This document shows, piece after piece, positions 7,279 to 11,078 of a DNA stretch of 11,078 nucleotides. The notes beneath the pieces are model-generated. The model had not been told where the DNA came from, did not search any database, and saw only the letters and a list, made by a program, of their open reading frames with translations. The position numbers were made by a program, and so were the translations under genes. Each line of letters begins with the position of its first letter. The stretch's first letter is position 1. The DNA is from Rhodococcus sp. IITR03 (GTDB lineage: Bacteria; Actinomycetota; Actinomycetes; Mycobacteriales; Mycobacteriaceae), in assembly GCA_001017865.1 (NCBI GenBank), contig LATQ01000208.1:1-11078 (forward strand). Reading direction: 5' to 3'.

Positions 7279-10200
7279 TCAGTAGACGTCGCGAACGTAT
7301 CGCTTGTCGGCGGCCATCTGCTCGACGTACGCCGCGGCGGCGTCGCGGTCGAGCCGTCCGTGCGCCTGCACCACCTCGCGCAGGGCTGCATCGACGTCCT
7401 TCGCCATACGTCCGGCGTCACCGCACACGTAGAAATGGGCACCGTTCTGCAGCCACTTCCACACCTGTGCGCCGTGCTCGCGCATCCGGTCCTGCACGTA
7501 GATCTTCTGCCGCTGGTCGCGCGAGAAGGCCAGTCCCAGTTCGGTGAGGAAGCCGTCGGCGTGCATCGACTCGATCTCGTCGCGGTAGAGATAGTCGGTC
7601 TCGGATCGCTGGTCGCCGAAGAACAACCAGTTGCGGCCCGTGTGCCCGGCCTCGCGACGGTCGTGGAGGAAACCGCGGAACGGTGCGATGCCCGTACCGG
7701 GGCCGACCATGATCATGTCGGTCTCGGGTGCCGGTGGCCGGAAGTGCTCGTTGCGCTGCACGAAGATCGGGATGTCCACGCCCTTGCTGTGATCGGCGAG
7801 GAACGACGAGCACACACCCGCCCGGGAGCGACCCTCGAATTCGTAGCGCACCACCGACACCGTCAGCTGCACCTCGCGCGGGTTCGTCTTCGGGCTCGAC
7901 GAGATCGAGTACAGACGCGGACGCAGACGGCCGAGGAGGTCCTTCCATTCGTCCCAGGGCGCCTTGAACGGGTACTCGGCGATGACGTCCATCGCCTGCC
8001 GCCCGTACAGCCACTGCTGCAGCTCGATCTTGTTTCCCGGTCGCAGCAACTTCGCGAGTTCGGCACTGCCGCTCTGCTTCTGCACGAACCGGAGCAATTC
8101 CGGTGTCACTCGGGTGATGTCGAGGTGCCGGGTCGCGGCCTCGCGCAGCGGCACGGTGGGACGGTCGCCGAGTTCGACGGCGGTCTCCGGGTCGAGAGCG
8201 GTGACCTGCAACCATTCGTCGACGGCCTCCGGGCCGTTCGTCGGCATCACCCCGAGCGCGTCGCCGGCCTCGTATTCGAATGCGGGATCGAAGATCTCGA
8301 ATCCGAACTGGCGCACGTCCTTCGCCGAACCCGCACCGCTCAGCGCGATGTTGCGGGTGATCCGGGTGACGAGCGGCGAGTTGCGGGTGTAGGCGGGGGC
8401 CGCGGGGGCCGGCGCGGCCGATGCGACCGGGGTCGTCGAGCCTCCCAACAGCGGTACGAGCGCGTCGAGCCAGCTCTGCGCGCGCTCGTCCTCTCCGGGT
8501 TCGCAGTCGACACGTTCGGTCAGGCGGGTTGCGCCGAGAGTGCTCAGACGGTCGTCGACACGGCGCCCGAAGCCGCAGAAATCGTCGTAACTCGAGTCAC
8601 CGAAAGCCAGTACCGCGTAACGCGTTCCGTGCAGTTCGGGTGCGGTGTCCGCCGCGAGCGACCGCCAGAACGACCCGCCGTTGTCGGGTGGGTCGCCGTC
8701 GCCGAAGGTGCTCGTGACGACCACGAGGTCGTCGATGTCGGTCAGGGCGGTGACGTCGAGTTCGTTCAGTCCCGTCAGTCGCACGGCCCGACCGGCATCG
8801 CGGAGCCGTTGTGCGCAACTCGCCGCGAAGGATTCGGCATTACCCGTCTGCGATGCCAGGCCACGACGACGGCCGGCCCGTCCGGCACCGCTCGGTGGGC
8901 GTCGCGCCGGGAACCGGGGCCGAGTGCGCGTACATCCCGGCGAGCAGGCCGTCGACCCATGACCGCTTGTCGGCCGGGAACGGCGCGGTCGGCGGAAGGT
9001 CGGCGCGGCAGTGATGTCCGCCGTCCTGAGTCCGGCGAGAAGGCCTGCGAGATAACCGCGTTCGATGTCGTCGAAGGTGGGTACGGGAATCGTCTCGAGT
9101 CCCAGCGCGGACTCGAGACGGTCGAGCACCGAACCGCTCTCGAGCACCGGTTCGACCGCACCCGCGACCTTCTCCACCGACACGGCGCAGACCTTGAATT
9201 CGGGCTGCAGGGATGCCGGGTCGACGGCGTCGTTCGTCACGGCGTTGATGGCGAGATCGTCGCCGAAGAGGTCGTTCCAGTGGAAGGGCGCGAAGCAGTT
9301 CCCGGGCAGCACCCGGTCGGTGACGACGGCCGGCAGCACGGCCCGGCCGCGCCGCGATGCGATCTCCACCCGGTCGCCGTCGACGATCGACAGTCGCTGT
9401 GCATCATCGGGATCGATCTCGACGAACGGTCCGGGATTCAGTTTGGTGAGTTTCTCGACCTTCCCGGTCTTGGTGAGAGTGTGCCACTGGTGCTGGACGC
9501 GTCCGGTGTTCAGGACGAAGGGGTGGTCGTCGTCCGGCATCTCCGCGGCAGGCATGTGCGGGCGCGGGAAGAAGCGGGCGCGGCCGTCGGGGGTCGCGAC
9601 GCCAGTCGCGGACGGGAACCGTCCTCGCGCGCCACCGGGGTCCGGCTCGTCCCGTCGTTGAGATAGCGGACGGGGTGCCGTGTCTCGGCCGACTCCGGCG
9701 GGCACGGCCACTGCACCGGACCTTCGCGCAGTCGGTCGTAGGTCATGCCGCGCAGGTCGTATCCGGTCTGCGGATTCGCGAATCCGGTGATCTCCTCGAA
9801 GATCTCCTGGGCACTCGAATAGTCGAAGCGTCGCCGAAACCATCCCTGCGCGACCCGCGCGATGATCTCCCAGTCGGGCAGCGACTCGCCGGCGGGGTCG
9901 ACGGCCTGCTGCAGGAGGTTGACGGTGCGGTCGGATCCGACGGTGACGTACTCGGATTCAGCCAGAGGGCAGCGGGGAAAAGGACGTCTGCGTACGAAGC
10001 GGTTTCGGTCTCGCGGTAGACGTCCTGCACGATCACCAGCTCGGCCTTCTCGAGTGCCTCGAGAACGGTGGACCGATTCGCGATCGACGCGACGGGATTG
10101 GTGCAGATGATCCAGCACGCCTTGATCTCTCCGGCGGCCATCCGCTCGAACATGTCGACAGTGCCGGCGCCACCTTCGGTACGCAGCGTGCCGCGCGGCA

Positions 10201-11078
10201 GCGACCAGCGATCCTCGACGAACGCGCGGTCGTCGTCGGAGAGGACACTGCGCTGACCGGGCAGACCCGGTCCCATGTATCCCATCTCACGGCCACCCAT
10301 CGCGTTGGGCTGGCCGGTGAGGGAGAACGGCCCGCTGCCGGTGCGGGAGATCGCCCCGGTCGCGAGGTGCAGATTGCAGATCGCGTTGGTGTTCCACGTG
10401 CCGTGGGTGCTCTGGTTGAGCCCCATCGTCCAGCAGCTCATCCACTCGCCGGCCTCGCCGATCCACTGCGCCGCGGTGCGGATGTCGGCCTCGGCCAGGC
10501 CGGTGACCTCGGCGACGACATGCGGTGGGTAGTCGGCGAGGAAGGACTCCATGCGTCCCAGCCGTCGGTGTGCTCCTCGACGAAGACGCGGTCGACGTGC
10601 CCGTTCTCGACGATCAGGTGCAGCAGACCGTTGAGCAGTGCCAGGTCGGTGCCCGGAGTGATCTGCAGGAACAGGTCGGCCTTGTCGGCCGTCGCGCTGC
10701 GCCGCGGATCGACGACGATCAGCCGCGCTCCCGCCTTGACCCGATCCATCATGCGCAGGAACAGGATGGGATGGCAGTCGGCCATGTTGGAACCCGACAC
10801 GAAGAAGACGTCGGCGTGGTCGAAGTCCTCGTACGAGCCGGGCGGCCGTCGGAGCCGAGCGACTGCTTGTAGCCGGTCGCGGCGCCGGCCATGCACAGTC
10901 TCGAATTCGACTCCATGTGCGAGGTGCGCAGATATCCCTTCGCGAGTTTCGTCGCGACGTACTGGGCCTCGAGCGACATCTGTCCCGAGACGTAGAGGCC
11001 ACCGCGTCGGGGCCGTGGGCCGCGACGATGTCGCTCAGGCGCCGCGGCGGGTCCTCGGCGATCGCCTCGACGAGGGGG
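7279..11078 (-). CDS. Fused assimilatory nitrate reductase / sulfite-reductase-type flavoprotein (N-terminus outside window), frame broken by about eight 1-nt deletions
   Basis: Roughly 1,270 residues remain; about 100 N-terminal residues, expected to hold the [4Fe-4S] cluster, lie beyond 11078. The first part is a NasA-type molybdopterin domain: SNSRLCMAG (Cys codon 10896-10894, probable Mo ligand), SGSNMADCHP, VVDPRRSAT, LNQSTHGTWNTNAICNLHLA, GQPNAMGGREMGYMGPGLPG, then the C-terminal dinucleotide-binding barrel (TPDGRARFFPRPHM near 9590, LNTGRVQHQWHTLTKTGKVE, FAPFHWNDLFG). From about 8870 a flavodoxin domain follows (ASQTGNAESFA, TSTFGDGDPPDNGGSFW), then the FAD/NADPH reductase (RLYSISSS near 7915, GPGTGIAPFRGF near 7700, YVCGDAGRMAKDVDAAL, ending YVRDVY) as in CysJ. 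It should pass NADPH electrons via FAD and FMN to Mo and reduce nitrate to nitrite in the cytoplasm. Losses fall near 11000, 10846, 10553, 9962, 9601, 8998, 8888 and 8856; the last three total one codon and so restore the frame. Such fusions exist in actinobacteria. Confidence 0.9.

Noticed and set aside
8840..9000. Programmed frameshifting or a real stop separating the nitrate reductase and flavoprotein halves
   Set aside because: Three separate single-base losses explain the region and together restore the frame; no slippery sequence with a following structure stands out, and many identical-style losses occur elsewhere in the window.
1..11078. CRISPR arrays, tRNA or rRNA genes, insertion sequences, prophage or defence genes
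   Set aside because: None seen on reading: no spaced repeats, no cloverleaf or rRNA-like sequence, no transposase or integrase motifs; coding genes fill the window with gaps under 135 nt.

Overview
The window is high-GC DNA that reads like a member of the Mycobacteriales, most probably Rhodococcus or a close relative. The basis is the GC-rich third codon positions, frequent GTG starts, the protein styles (a YqgE/AlgH protein beside a TetR regulator, a DUF1648-type membrane protein, a fused nitrate reductase/flavoprotein) and a probably leaderless GTG transcript. The genus is inferred, not proven. No rRNA, tRNA, CRISPR array, insertion sequence or phage gene is visible, and almost every base is coding.

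Layout. Bases 2-460 (+) hold the 3' end of a membrane protein. It converges on a minus-strand pair: a TetR regulator (1817-1113) followed 13 nt later by a yqgE-like gene (1099-484). Divergent from tetR is a plus-strand pair: an NAD-dependent epimerase-like gene (1947-2893), then an MFS transporter (2898-4196) starting 4 nt after the epimerase stop. The tetR/epimerase gap carries two copies of a 13-bp near-palindrome around the promoters, a good candidate autoregulatory control region.

The remainder, 4220 to the window end, is on the minus strand and forms a nitrate/molybdenum locus. In transcription order it holds: a very large gene (3' part only, 11078-7279) that joins an assimilatory nitrate reductase catalytic domain to a CysJ-type FMN/FAD/NADPH reductase; a 64-nt gap with a promoter and inverted repeat; then a small helix-turn-helix/TOBE molybdate-responsive regulator, modA, modB and modC. 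The last four overlap each other as ATGA, GTGA and GTGA. The logic is coherent: ModABC imports molybdate, the TOBE regulator probably senses it, and the molybdenum goes into the cofactor of the adjacent nitrate reductase, whose electrons come from NADPH through its own C-terminal flavoprotein.

A caution governs the whole annotation. Four genes (yqgE, the epimerase, modC, the nitrate reductase) are broken by what I count as 13 single-base losses. Nine lie where restoring one base would turn GG, CC or AA into GGG, CCC or AAA. Protein homology runs straight through each break. This looks like homopolymer error in the sequence rather than decay, so these genes are reported as full-length genes with disrupted frames. 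I did not find a clearly undescribed system. The strongest items for follow-up are the NADPH-coupled nitrate reductase fusion with its linker, the mod operon operator, and the twin-operator tetR/epimerase region.
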